Shown one piece after another: positions 34,710-43,438 of a stretch of 64,000 nucleotides of DNA. The position numbers were made by a program, and so were the translations under genes. Source of the DNA: CAVSRC01 sp963750065 (GTDB lineage Bacteria; Pseudomonadota; Alphaproteobacteria; Rhizobiales; Kaistiaceae); NCBI GenBank assembly GCA_963750065.1, contig CAVVPK010000030.1, positions 60,161 through 124,160 on the forward strand, written 5' to 3'. Each line of letters starts with the position of its first letter. The first letter of the stretch is position 1. The notes below the pieces were generated by a model. The model worked only from the letters and a program-made list of their open reading frames with translations. It was not told the origin of the DNA and did not search any database.

Positions 34710-34973
34710 ATGGCAGAGCAGAAACAAACTCGGCAGCGGACCGACGAAGACCGCCAGCCTATGTTCGTGGTCCGGGCGCCGGACTCGACCAAGCGCGGAC
34801 GGTGGGTGACCGTCGGCTACGCTTGGCCGCTGAAGAGCGGCGAAGGCTTCTCGGTGAAGCTCAACACGATCCCGGTGGGTGTGTGGGACGGCGCGCTGGT
34901 CCTGCTGCCGCCGTTTCAGACCGGAGAAGAGCCCGCTGAAGGCCTCGACCTCGGGGATCGAGAGCGAGCATGA
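34710..34973 (+). CDS. Small hypothetical protein
   Basis: 87 residues, MAEQKQTRQRTDEDRQPMFV, then a small beta domain GRWVTVGYAWPLKSGEGFSV and LNTIPVGVWDGALVLLPPF. CTGGAGGTGTAG is a strong ribosome-binding site before the ATG. Small proteins of this kind are common in Hyphomicrobiales elements; role unknown. It is divergent from the primase-like gene. Confidence 0.78.
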   Translation: MAEQKQTRQRTDEDRQPMFVVRAPDSTKRGRWVTVGYAWPLKSGEGFSVKLNTIPVGVWDGALVLLPPFQTGEEPAEGLDLGDRERA

Positions 34974-34978
34974 GACAC

Positions 34979-35002
34979 GAGGGTCGCTATCAAGCGACCC
35001 TC
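34979..35002. terminator. Bidirectional terminator
   Basis: GAGGGTCGCT-ATCA-AGCGACCCTC, a perfect 10-bp stem, followed by AATTCTTT. It lies between convergent genes and includes the stop of the leftward one. Confidence 0.85.
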
Positions 35003-35925
35003 AATTCTTTGGTGATGTCGAATGGCGGATAGCCGGCGCGCTGCCACGGATCGCGCAGCAGGCGGCCATCAGGCTCCAGCGTCTTCTCCAGAGAGACGAA
35101 GTCGGGAACGGCCTTGAACAGCAAGTAGCTGGCGCCTTTGCCGTTGGTCAGCTGGAGAACCAGATCGATCATGTTCTGCATATGCTGCTCGTTCACGGTG
35201 ACGATCGGCACCAGCATGTTGGTGAAGCCCAAATGCGACTTATACGCCTCGGTAGCGACCATCTCGCGGTAGCCAAGCACCTTGCGCAAGATCGATGAGC
35301 GCTCCAAGTCAAAGGCTGACAAAGGCTCGGTGTGGCGATCAACCTCGATGCCGGGGAAGTAGAGAGTGCGTGTCGATCCCGCACCGGGGATGTGCCGCAG
35401 CGCGAACGGTCTGCCATCGGGTTTGAGGCTGAACTCGTGACTGCGGTCCTGGTGCCGGATCGAGACGGACACCGCCGACGGGGCGGGCGGAAGGCGGGCC
35501 GACCCCGGCGCCGACATGGCCAGCTCCTCCCAGGTGACGAAGCTCAGATTTGAGATGTCTCGCGTGGATAACTCCAGCGAGGCGGTGATCATGCAGACAA
35601 TGAGCTCGTGAGCGAAGCTGCCGCCGACGCCGACGCGATAGTGGCCGGGTATCTCGGCTTCCATCAGCGCGGTGCGGGCCTTGTCATCAAGCTCGTACAC
35701 CGCCGGCCTATAGCGCGCATTCATCGCTTGCCACTGGCGATACGGCCGGCCGAGATAGCCTTCGTGGAAGAGCTCGCCGAGGCGCTGCTTGAAGCGGATC
35801 GAATTGCCGCCGACAAAGGCATACAGAAAGTTCGACGGAAGGTAGCGATATCGGGCGAGCAACCGGAAGATCAGGAGATCGCGGGGGCTGACAACAACGT
35901 TCTTGCCTGCGCTTTGGCGGCGCAT
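34990..35925 (-). CDS. Replication-relaxation-like winged-helix protein
   Basis: About 311 residues from the ATG at 35925; a TTG at 36003 would add 26 residues and neither has a clear ribosome-binding site. The N-terminal domain VSPRDLLIFRLLARYRYLPS, FKQRLGELFHEGYLGRP and YELDDKARTAL is a winged helix of the replication-relaxation kind (MobC-like, Replic_Relax). The rest has no clear family. Such genes sit next to transfer ATPases and may act as relaxase accessory. No separate relaxase is recognised in the element. Confidence 0.7.
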   Translation of the reverse strand: MRRQSAGKNVVVSPRDLLIFRLLARYRYLPSNFLYAFVGGNSIRFKQRLGELFHEGYLGRPYRQWQAMNARYRPAVYELDDKARTALMEAEIPGHYRVGVGGSFAHELIVCMITASLELSTRDISNLSFVTWEELAMSAPGSARLPPAPSAVSVSIRHQDRSHEFSLKPDGRPFALRHIPGAGSTRTLYFPGIEVDRHTEPLSAFDLERSSILRKVLGYREMVATEAYKSHLGFTNMLVPIVTVNEQHMQNMIDLVLQLTNGKGASYLLFKAVPDFVSLEKTLEPDGRLLRDPWQRAGYPPFDITKELRVA

Positions 35926-36097
35926 GCGGGAGCGGCGTAGTGCGGTTTGTTGTATCGAGAGATCCACGGCATGTCGAAATACCCGAAACGATGGAGCACG
36001 CAACGTTCGATATGTGGTCGAACGCCGACGTATGCGGCAGCACGGTCGCGTATGTCTATTCTACAGAATCTTCGACCGTGTCGGAGGACTTGTTCAC

Positions 36098-36298
36098 ATG
36101 ACCAAGGCGTGGCGTTCCAAAAAACAGAGGGAACGTCACTCTGTGATGATTTTGGAAGCGGAGAACGCGTATTTTTGCCGCAGAAAGGAGATTGCGAGTT
36201 GGTTGGCCGTCCAGCGTTCCATTGCTGAGCAAAAAGTTCAGGCGAACTTCAATAAGGCTAGCGCTACGCTCGTCGTAAGACCGTATGTCCGCCTCTGA
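36098..36298 (+). CDS. Small hypothetical protein, uncertain
   Basis: 66 residues, MTKAWRSKKQRERHSVMILE, then a charged helix. GGAGGACTTGTTCAC precedes the ATG at 36098. AT-richer than neighbours. No family; it may be a real accessory gene or chance. Confidence 0.4.
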   Translation: MTKAWRSKKQRERHSVMILEAENAYFCRRKEIASWLAVQRSIAEQKVQANFNKASATLVVRPYVRL

Positions 36299-36670
36299 GC
36301 CGAGGCGGCTCGTCCTACTCTGCGCGAGCGAGGGTTGCTCGGGTGGAACCGAGAGCCTCTTGGCCAAAAGACGTTTTGGCTATTCTTGACGGGTCTGGCC
36401 GGCGGTGGGTGTCAATAGGTTGATAGTCTTGCTGCTTGCGTGATTGGGTTGCAATTCGAATGGTTCGGTGTAATTTAGAGGTGTTTCAAGTAGTGACTGC
36501 ACAGGAGCAAATGGGGGGGGCACCGATGGACAAGCACACGCTGCTCGCGTGATTTGCCCCTCTCCGCATAGTTTGTTCGGTAGCCGGTTGCGTCTGGCCT
36601 TCATTCGGCGAGTGAGCGCTCTTCCGCGCAAGACTTCTATGCGCCGCTACAAGAGGTGGGGGAACGAGAA
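36299..36670. other. Gene-free stretch before the cell-wall cargo
   Basis: No convincing coding sequence on either strand. AT-richer than the backbone. It should hold the promoter of the lipoprotein gene at 36671, but I cannot pick a box with confidence. Confidence 0.5.
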
Positions 36671-37333
36671 ATGGCTGCAGCTGCGACTAAACTTTACCTT
36701 GCTGGTTTACTTGCTGTCCTTCTATCCGGCTGCGTAAGCGCACACCACGTTCAAGTTGCCGAAATTGAAGCTGGCGCTGATCAAATGACGCCAGCTCCTA
36801 ACCGGATAGCACCAAGTTTCGATGAAAATATTGCGTATGCTGAAGGACTTGCGAACACTTATCTAAAGCTGTCCGATAAAGCCGCGTCAGCGCAAGATGC
36901 TGTCGCAATCGGGTTTATCGCGGATGCTGCGTTGGCCGCTGGCGGTCTGCTCTACAACTCGAATATCAGCCTGATCAAGGCCGCCGGTCTGGCTGCTGGG
37001 ACCATGACGGCGACGACAGGTTATTTCAAGCCCGCGGAAACCAGCGCGGCGCTCTTGGACGCTTCGGAGCAGCTGCTTTGCGTCAGAAATGCTGCGGCCT
37101 TAGTTCCGACTGGTGCAAGGTCTGATCCGGACGTGGAAGATATTTTTACGTCATCAATTTTGACTGTGAGATTAAATCTTCGAAAGAAACTGGAACGCAA
37201 ATTGCCAGACTATCAAAGCCTAGTGAACTCACTAAAGACAGCTTATACAAACATCAGCAGGGTACACACTGAGAGTGTGGCATACGATATAAACACATTC
37301 CGTGCTGCGGCAGCAACGTGCCTATTAAAGTAG
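36671..37333 (+). CDS. Lipoprotein of the cell-wall cargo pair
   Basis: 220 residues from the ATG at 36671, GGGGGAAC upstream. Signal MAAAATKLYLAGLLAVLLSG with lipobox LLSGC at Cys21. The mature part is mostly helical, with a hydrophobic Ala/Gly stretch near residues 83-120 (AVAIGFIADAALAAGGLLYN and AAGLAAGTMTATTGYF) that may enter the membrane, then a charged coiled part (RLNLRKKLERKLPDYQSLVN). No family. It precedes the hydrolase/transpeptidase gene and may localise or control it. Confidence 0.8.
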   Translation: MAAAATKLYLAGLLAVLLSGCVSAHHVQVAEIEAGADQMTPAPNRIAPSFDENIAYAEGLANTYLKLSDKAASAQDAVAIGFIADAALAAGGLLYNSNISLIKAAGLAAGTMTATTGYFKPAETSAALLDASEQLLCVRNAAALVPTGARSDPDVEDIFTSSILTVRLNLRKKLERKLPDYQSLVNSLKTAYTNISRVHTESVAYDINTFRAAAATCLLK

Positions 37334-37500
37334 ATGGAAATTGGGCGCTTAGCCATGTGTTCACGCGGTGCAAGAACGCACGGCACTTCGCCCGAGCAAA
37401 TCTAATCAGCACGAATGTCGACTTGAGGAAGAGTGCCGTTACGTGATTCAAAATATAGCGGGTGCTTTCTTCGGCTGAAGCAGAAAAGGGACACGTAGCT

Positions 37501-38997
37501 ATGACTCCTTGCTTTGGTATAGACACGTCTGGCCGGTGCTCGGCTTTGCTGCAGGCTAAAGCCAATCCGTGGATTGGCGGCCTTCCGAAATTCTGGGGAA
37601 GATACTTTAATGGGACGGCAAGCACGACATACCAGTACTCCAGCTCTGAGAATGCCGTTCTCCGTGCTCTGGGAATTCCTGTGTTATGTTTTGCGCGGCA
37701 GATGAAAGAAGTGCACGATTCGGCGCAGGCGCAGTCGCATGCCGAGGCAAATATGCAGGGCGTCATCGATGCCTTCGGCGCGGAATACATGCTCGACAAC
37801 AATATCGCGCCGCTGATGTTCCTTGATCTTGAGCCAGAGTCGCTCACTTCGAATTACGTCATGGACCAAAGATACTACGAAGTCTGGTCAGCGGCGATGG
37901 TAGCGGGCGTACGAGTGGGGGCTGGGACGATCAAGTTTCGGCCGGCCGTGTACCTCAACGTTGGTGATAGCCAGCAATCTTGGCTCAATCTTAACGCTGC
38001 CTGCGCTGGTGGCGCGGTGTGTGAGGGGGTCTCGGTCGCGCGCTACCTCAAGAACAAGTATTCGAACCCTCCGGCTTATGACTCGTTGACCTGGAATGAT
38101 GAACGGCTCACGCCAAACCCAAATCCAATACCGCCTGGTCACGCCGACGCAGGAATTCCGGTGCTTGTGTGGCAATATCACGGTGACTATCTCTCGGTGA
38201 AGTTGCCGAACGGTAAGACGCGGTCAGGTGACATTGATTTCGAGATGGTCAATCCCGCTCATGAAGGCATTGTGCTCTCAGGAGTTGTCCCGTCCCCACC
38301 GGGCGATAAACGTGACTTGGCCGGGCCGCGAATCGCTTTCAGAACCATCCGCGAGGAGTCGGGATTCAGGGGCGCGTTGCACGGGGATCGGGCCGCTCCC
38401 CCCACGATACCCACGACGGATGCCGCTACGACGGAAACGGGCCGCGCGAATTTGATGGAGCTCGGCGCGCAGCTTGGGCTGACCTCTGCGATGACTGAAC
38501 TTCTGGATTTCGCCTTCACAGCGAGCCCTGAGTTGGCTCGCGAGCTGCGTTACTGGGTGATCATTGATTTTTCTTCCGCGTCGAGTGAGCCGCGCTTCCA
38601 TATTTGCGATCTTGCGAAGAGTTCGGTGGAGTCGCTGCTCGTGGCGCACGGCTCGGGCTCGGCTTGTAAGGACGATCGCGGCCGGGCATGCAGTTTTGGC
38701 AATATCCCGGGCTCCTACAAATCGAGCCTCGGCATCTATCGCTGCGGCGACAAGTACCTTGAGGGCGACCATTTGCGGATGACGGTGCACGGTCTGCAAA
38801 AAGGCGTCAATGACAAGGCGTTTTCGCGGCTGATCCGCATTCACTCATCTTGGTATGTTTCGGACCAGCACGTGAAGAAATTCGGGCGGTGCGGCTGCTC
38901 GGAAGGGTGTTTCGTGCTCGACGAGAAGCTCGTTGATCGCGTGGTCGAGGAACTGAGCGAAGGCTCCTTCATGGTTGCGGTGAAAGACCATGCCTGA
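37501..38997 (+). CDS. Rv2525c-like glycoside hydrolase fused to L,D-transpeptidase-like domain
   Basis: 498 residues from the ATG at 37501. Residues 1-270 form a TIM-barrel of the DUF1906/Rv2525c type: FGIDTSGRCSAL, PKFWGRYFNG, FLDLEPESL (acidic pair), RPAVYLNVGD, VLVWQYHGDY and DIDFEM. Residues 330-498 are a YkuD_2-type domain: VIIDFS, VAHGSGS, FGNIPGSYKSSLGIYRCG, LIRIHSSWYVSD with the His, and SEGCFVLDEKLV with the catalytic Cys. The usual GRSWGCPA is altered to CGCSEGCFV. No signal peptide is seen, so it is cytoplasmic or released by lysis. Composition is AT-richer than the backbone. Confidence 0.85.
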   Translation: MTPCFGIDTSGRCSALLQAKANPWIGGLPKFWGRYFNGTASTTYQYSSSENAVLRALGIPVLCFARQMKEVHDSAQAQSHAEANMQGVIDAFGAEYMLDNNIAPLMFLDLEPESLTSNYVMDQRYYEVWSAAMVAGVRVGAGTIKFRPAVYLNVGDSQQSWLNLNAACAGGAVCEGVSVARYLKNKYSNPPAYDSLTWNDERLTPNPNPIPPGHADAGIPVLVWQYHGDYLSVKLPNGKTRSGDIDFEMVNPAHEGIVLSGVVPSPPGDKRDLAGPRIAFRTIREESGFRGALHGDRAAPPTIPTTDAATTETGRANLMELGAQLGLTSAMTELLDFAFTASPELARELRYWVIIDFSSASSEPRFHICDLAKSSVESLLVAHGSGSACKDDRGRACSFGNIPGSYKSSLGIYRCGDKYLEGDHLRMTVHGLQKGVNDKAFSRLIRIHSSWYVSDQHVKKFGRCGCSEGCFVLDEKLVDRVVEELSEGSFMVAVKDHA

Positions 38998-39208
38998 AAT
39001 ACGACGCGGTGGTTGACTACCGTCCGAAGGAATCTCGCCGCTGCCGACATGAAAGCATCTGTAGTGGCGTTCACGGCCAGATTTGGTGGTGCGTGCGGCT
39101 GTGATAAGATTTCAGCTTTCGCTGGCGCGCATGTCCACATCGTCGGGATTGCGGCGGCGACGCGGGGGCGGTTGCTCCGAACTATGCGAGCTTTCTTCCG
39201 GCGGGGAG

Positions 39209-41287
39209 TCAGATCGATTCCGGCGACACGCCATAGAGGGCACGGTTACGAGCGCGAAGGTCGGCGTGGGCCGCCTGCGACATCTGTGGGGCGTCCTCAA
39301 GTGTGCCGAAGGGCACGGTGATCCGGACTGCGCCGTCGGTGTGGTTGCGGACATAGCACGCGAACTCGGTTGATTTCGCTCGCTTGCGGGTGGCACCGAT
39401 GAAATCGGCCGAGGTGCGCATGTCTGGGGCGAGCAGCCGGGCATCCTGGTTGGACACGCCGCCGGCCATCTTGATTGACGTGTTCGCGGCTACCGCTGCC
39501 CGTAGGGCAGGGGAGAGTTGGTCCATGTGCTGGTGGGCGAAAAGGACGCCGAGATTGAACTTGCGGGCCTGGGCGAGAAGTCGCTCAAGCGTTGCGTCGA
39601 AGTAGTCGGCCGCCTCGTCGATGATGAGATAGGCGGGAACCCGCTTGCGCTCGGGCACGGCTACGCGCTCGAAGGCGGCGTTGAGGGTCAGCGCGATCAT
39701 GTAGCGGCCGAACAGCGCCGAGGCGTCGGTCTTAAGCAAGGCTTTGGACGTGTTCATCAGGACGACCTTCCGCCCCTGCATCACAGAGAACATGTCGAGA
39801 CAATTCACCGGACTGGCGAACATACGTTCAAATGCCGGAACCTGTAGGACTGTGTAGAGGCGGCGCGCGATCTGCTGGCGTGTTTCGCCGAAGGCGCCAC
39901 GGTTGAAGAACTGGTTGTCGAAGAACGCGCGGGAAGTCGGATCAAGGCGAGCGATATAGGGCGCGAAGGCCGAGGGGTCGGGAGTCTCCATCAACTCGCG
40001 GAAGGTATGGATGGTCGCGCCAGGAATGGCCAGCATGAGACGGGTGATATAGGCGAATGCCGTGCCCTGCTTGGCGGTCAGCTCGCTGGCGAGTGCACCG
40101 AATACATAGTTGAACAGCTCGATGATGCCGGCCTCCACCTGCTCGCGCACAGAGCGCGAGTAGGTCAGAAGCCGCGCCGTCTTGACGTCGAACATGTTGA
40201 GGGCAGGGGAGAGGTCGTCCTCCGGATCGATGACGATGAGCCGGTCGCTGTCTTCGAACAGGGCCAGGCGTTCGATCTTCTTCAGCATGTCGCCTTGGCT
40301 ATCAATGATGATCAATGCCGGCGGCGGATCGGCCTGAAGGTCTCCCATGATCACGTGCTGCAAGGTCTGGGTTTTGCCATGTCCGGACCCGGCGACAAGG
40401 TGCCAGTGCTCCATGCGGGACCGTTCGTCGATGGCAAACGGCAGATCCGCGTCGAACAAATCTTGAAATGGCGTGTAGCGGAGATAGGCCGCGACCGTCT
40501 CCGCGGCCGGGCCGGGGTGGTCCGGTGCATACAGGAGATGTGATGGGTCATTATCGCCCGGCTTTAAGGCGGAGACGGCGCGCAGGTTGGCGTCGAGTTG
40601 CCGGCGGAGATCAGCAAAGAGCCCCGCCTTCTTCAGATCCTCGCTGTAGAAGGGGAGGAGAGGCCGCTCGACCAGATGACCAACGTTTCCGCATGCATCC
40701 ATGAGCGGCAGCGTGAATTGGCCGGCAGTGGAACGCGCATCATCCAACGCCAGTGGCGGCAGGCGAGCAACGAACGCGCTCAGGCTTTCGGAGATGGCTT
40801 TTCGCGCCAGCTCGACGGAGGTGATGTCGCTTAGCTTCCCAACCAGGGGGGTCAACAGGTCGTGGTAGCGGGCATTCTCGATGAGGTCGGATGTGCTCGG
40901 CGGTGCTGGTATGTCGTCGAGGACGAAGCCCTCATGGGCATAGAGAGTGTCGGACAGCGCAAGCAGCGAGACGAGAACGGATTCGACCGGCCGGTGAAAA
41001 TCTTCCCTCTCCGCGAGCTCATCATAGAGTGCGTCCGTGAAAGACTTTTCATCGGGATATCGCCGCTCGGCGACGAGGCGACGGGCTTGTTCGTAGAGTT
41101 CCAGGCTTCGCTTACGAGCGATCCGGCCTAATCGGGTAGGGGAGTTCATATAGGCGCGGAAAGCGACGACCAGCACAGCTCCCGCAAGAAAGAAGGGGCT
41201 GACGAAGAGGACCAGCGAGAGGATCAGCGCGAACGCAAAGAGGAACAGGAGATCTTCGGGGAAGGTGTCCGGCTGCTTCGCGGCCAT
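39209..41287 (-). CDS. Conjugative transfer ATPase (coupling-protein-like)
   Basis: 692 residues. Two N-terminal membrane helices (LLFLFAFALILSLVLFVSPF, LAGAVLVVAFRAY), then a HerA/FtsK-type ATPase: Walker A GSGHGKTQTL, Walker B AYLIIDEAADYF, and LLAQARKFNLGVLFAHQHMDQL. The arrangement fits a TraD/VirD4-like coupling protein that hands DNA to a secretion channel. It overlaps nothing; a small gene follows 12 bp upstream on the same strand. A second ATPase lies at 47719. Confidence 0.88.
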   Translation of the reverse strand: MAAKQPDTFPEDLLFLFAFALILSLVLFVSPFFLAGAVLVVAFRAYMNSPTRLGRIARKRSLELYEQARRLVAERRYPDEKSFTDALYDELAEREDFHRPVESVLVSLLALSDTLYAHEGFVLDDIPAPPSTSDLIENARYHDLLTPLVGKLSDITSVELARKAISESLSAFVARLPPLALDDARSTAGQFTLPLMDACGNVGHLVERPLLPFYSEDLKKAGLFADLRRQLDANLRAVSALKPGDNDPSHLLYAPDHPGPAAETVAAYLRYTPFQDLFDADLPFAIDERSRMEHWHLVAGSGHGKTQTLQHVIMGDLQADPPPALIIIDSQGDMLKKIERLALFEDSDRLIVIDPEDDLSPALNMFDVKTARLLTYSRSVREQVEAGIIELFNYVFGALASELTAKQGTAFAYITRLMLAIPGATIHTFRELMETPDPSAFAPYIARLDPTSRAFFDNQFFNRGAFGETRQQIARRLYTVLQVPAFERMFASPVNCLDMFSVMQGRKVVLMNTSKALLKTDASALFGRYMIALTLNAAFERVAVPERKRVPAYLIIDEAADYFDATLERLLAQARKFNLGVLFAHQHMDQLSPALRAAVAANTSIKMAGGVSNQDARLLAPDMRTSADFIGATRKRAKSTEFACYVRNHTDGAVRITVPFGTLEDAPQMSQAAHADLRARNRALYGVSPESI

Positions 41288-41299
41288 GGCGCGGAGCGA

Positions 41300-41722
41300 T
41301 CAGAAATCCATCACCAGTTCGGTGCCGTCGAATGCCGTGGCGGCTTCGAGGAAGGATTTGGCGTTGGTACACGCCTGAACGATGGCATCCTCCGCGGCGA
41401 GCAATTCCGGCAGGTTCTGGCATTCGATGTGCTGGCCGGTTGACAAGCTGTCGATCGTGCATTGGAGGGACAGCGCTGTCATGCCGGCGCTAATGGCTGC
41501 CTGGGCCAGCCCACCGAGCCCGCCACGGTTGGCGGCGTTCACCTTAGCGGCGTCGTGCCTTCGGGCCTCCTCGCTAGCGTAAACGAGCTCCTTGCCCAAC
41601 TTGTAGCGCTTGATGAGTGCCTGCTCCTCGGCTGTGGTGCGTATCCGTGCATCAAGAGCGAACACCACCTTATTGCCGAACATGCCGCCGTCGCGCTGCG
41701 AACGCCTGATCGAAAGTTGCAT
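41300..41722 (-). CDS. Hypothetical protein upstream of the transfer ATPase
   Basis: 140 residues from the ATG at 41722 (MQLSIRRSQRDGGMFGNKVV). A short beta start then helices: TTAEEQALIKRYKLGKELVY and LAAEDAIVQACTNAKSFLEA. It ends 12 bp before the ATPase start, so they are co-transcribed. Family unknown; this pairing fits an element-backbone unit. Confidence 0.78.
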   Translation of the reverse strand: MQLSIRRSQRDGGMFGNKVVFALDARIRTTAEEQALIKRYKLGKELVYASEEARRHDAAKVNAANRGGLGGLAQAAISAGMTALSLQCTIDSLSTGQHIECQNLPELLAAEDAIVQACTNAKSFLEAATAFDGTELVMDF

Positions 41723-42059
41723 GAGAGCCCCCACGACTCGCCCATGCGTGTATGCTCAACCTGAGATTGCTTGCCTGTCAACGCGGCAAAAACGGCTCAA
41801 CCACGCCACGGTTCGGCGATGGGTCGCAAAACAGATATTGCACTAACCGCTTCGCGGATGGTGCCTGCGGCGGCCAAAAAGGGGGAAGTAGCCGCGTCCG
41901 GACTTCACGATCGATTTCGCTCATGCGCCGCAAGGCGATGCGCGTCATGATGGCCCAGCCGCCGAAGGTTTCCGGCGGCGTCGTGCCTCCGCCCAACGTC
42001 TGACTGAGACGAGAGCGAGACCAGCGATCGCCGGCCGGAGCGAGATGCTTGCCCGCAGG
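41723..42059. other. Gene-free stretch
   Basis: No convincing gene. It separates the leftward ATPase operon from the leftward cysteine-rich gene and should hold the ATPase operon promoter. No clear repeat or hairpin stands out. Confidence 0.5.
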
Positions 42060-43094
42060 TCAACCCCTGATGCACCGCAGTCCCTTCGGACCCGGCTTGG
42101 TGCCAGGCGGGCACACCAGCGGGGTCGAAGGCTGATTCCCAGACTGGTTCGCCACGCACGTTCCGTTGGCGAGATGCTGACCCGCCGGGCACGACCGCGC
42201 ATGGCATTGCGTGCCACCGCCGTTATGCGTGGTGGTCATGCCCGTAGGACACGTGCAGACGCCATTGACGGGTATCGAACCGCCGCCGCAGGTGAGGGTG
42301 ATGCACTGTCCGTGCGCCAACGTTTTGCCTGCGGGACACGATGTCTGGGTCTTGACGCAGGTCTCGCTGCCATCCGGAGCGAGGTGCTCGCCGGCCGCAC
42401 AGACCGACACGCACTTGAGCCCCTGGGGGCCCGGCTTGGTGCCGGGACCGCATTTCAGCTGGTTGGCGACGCAATTTCCGCTGCCGGCGAGATGCTGACC
42501 TGCCGGGCATTGCTGGCGGCACTGCGTGCCACCGCCGTTATGCGTGGTGGTCATGCCCGCAGGACAGGTGCAGACGCCATTGACGGGTATCGAACCGCCG
42601 CCGCAGGTGAGGGTGATGCACTGTCCGTGCGCCAACGTTTTGCCTGCGGGACACGATGTCTGGGTCTTGACGCAGGTCTCGCTGCCGTCTTGCGCGAGCT
42701 GCTCGCCGGCCGGGCAACTCTTGATGCACTTCAGGCCGCGCGGCCCAAGTGTGGTGCCGGCCGGGCACGCGCACGAACCGTTCTGCGGCACCATCCCGCC
42801 GGTGCACGTCGGCGGCGGCGTCACGCAGTCACCGTTGCGGTCGTAGCGCTGGCCCGGAGCGCACGGCGCTTCGCACACATAACTATCGGCGATTTGACTG
42901 AGCTTCTTCCCGTCCGGACATTGGCATTGGTCTAAGGTAACGCCCACCGAGCACTCTGCCGGCGAGCCGACAGCAGGCCGCGGCGTGAGCAAACCGGCGC
43001 CAACCACCACCACTGGCAGCAGAAGCGCCACCAGAAGCAGCCATCCACGCGCGTCGTATCGACGCGACTGACCCGCATTCAGCCCCACGGTCAT
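42060..43094 (-). CDS. Exported cysteine-rich repeat protein
   Basis: 344 residues. One N-terminal hydrophobic helix (GWLLLVALLLPVVVVGAGLL) acts as signal or anchor. The rest is a chain of about 12 Cys-rich units such as CPAGTTLGPRGLKC, CPAGEQLAQDGSETC, CPAGKTLAHGQCITLTCGGG and CTCPAGMTTTHNGGGTQC, resembling EGF/TNFR-like or tenascin-like repeats. Two units are nearly identical in DNA. It could be a surface adhesin or mating-pair protein. The cysteines need an oxidising compartment, so export is required. No homologue named. Confidence 0.82.
   Translation of the reverse strand: MTVGLNAGQSRRYDARGWLLLVALLLPVVVVGAGLLTPRPAVGSPAECSVGVTLDQCQCPDGKKLSQIADSYVCEAPCAPGQRYDRNGDCVTPPPTCTGGMVPQNGSCACPAGTTLGPRGLKCIKSCPAGEQLAQDGSETCVKTQTSCPAGKTLAHGQCITLTCGGGSIPVNGVCTCPAGMTTTHNGGGTQCRQQCPAGQHLAGSGNCVANQLKCGPGTKPGPQGLKCVSVCAAGEHLAPDGSETCVKTQTSCPAGKTLAHGQCITLTCGGGSIPVNGVCTCPTGMTTTHNGGGTQCHARSCPAGQHLANGTCVANQSGNQPSTPLVCPPGTKPGPKGLRCIRG
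42208..42371. repeat. 164-bp internal repeat, copy A
   Basis: Matches 42523-42686 with only 2 mismatches over 164 bp, offset 315 bp, within the cysteine-rich gene. Identity at synonymous sites shows a recent duplication or gene conversion. Confidence 0.92.
42523..42686. repeat. 164-bp internal repeat, copy B
   Basis: Partner of 42208-42371. Recombination between the copies would remove exactly 315 bp (105 codons) and keep the frame, so length variants of the protein are expected. Confidence 0.92.
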
Positions 43095-43438
43095 TCCCCC
43101 GGTACGGTATCAGTCGCCGGCGGCGACGTTATCCGGAGATCACACGCGTCGCAAGCGAGCCTCGGTTTGGCCGATCGGCGATCCTAGGAGCCACTTTGTG
43201 CAACGTCGCTGCTCATCGACAGCCCTGTCATGAAGTTCCTGCTTCCTGAGCTCGGTCACAGGCCTGAGGAGGCCGGGACTGCGAATGGCGGGGGAAGTGG
43301 CTTAACAGGGCCATTCCCGATACGTCGCACAAGATAACTCTCGCGACCCTTGTGCAAATCCTCTGGTCTTCCGGCACTCCCCGGGAGGCTGCACGCTTGT
43401 CGGCGCTGCATGTGCAGCTTGCTCGACAGGAGACGCCA
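43095..43438. other. Intergenic, IS91-side leader
   Basis: No gene. The left end of the IS91-family insertion must lie in this stretch, but I cannot recognise its terminus. GTCACAGGCCTGAGGAGGCC near 43256 holds a short GGCCT dyad. Confidence 0.4.
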
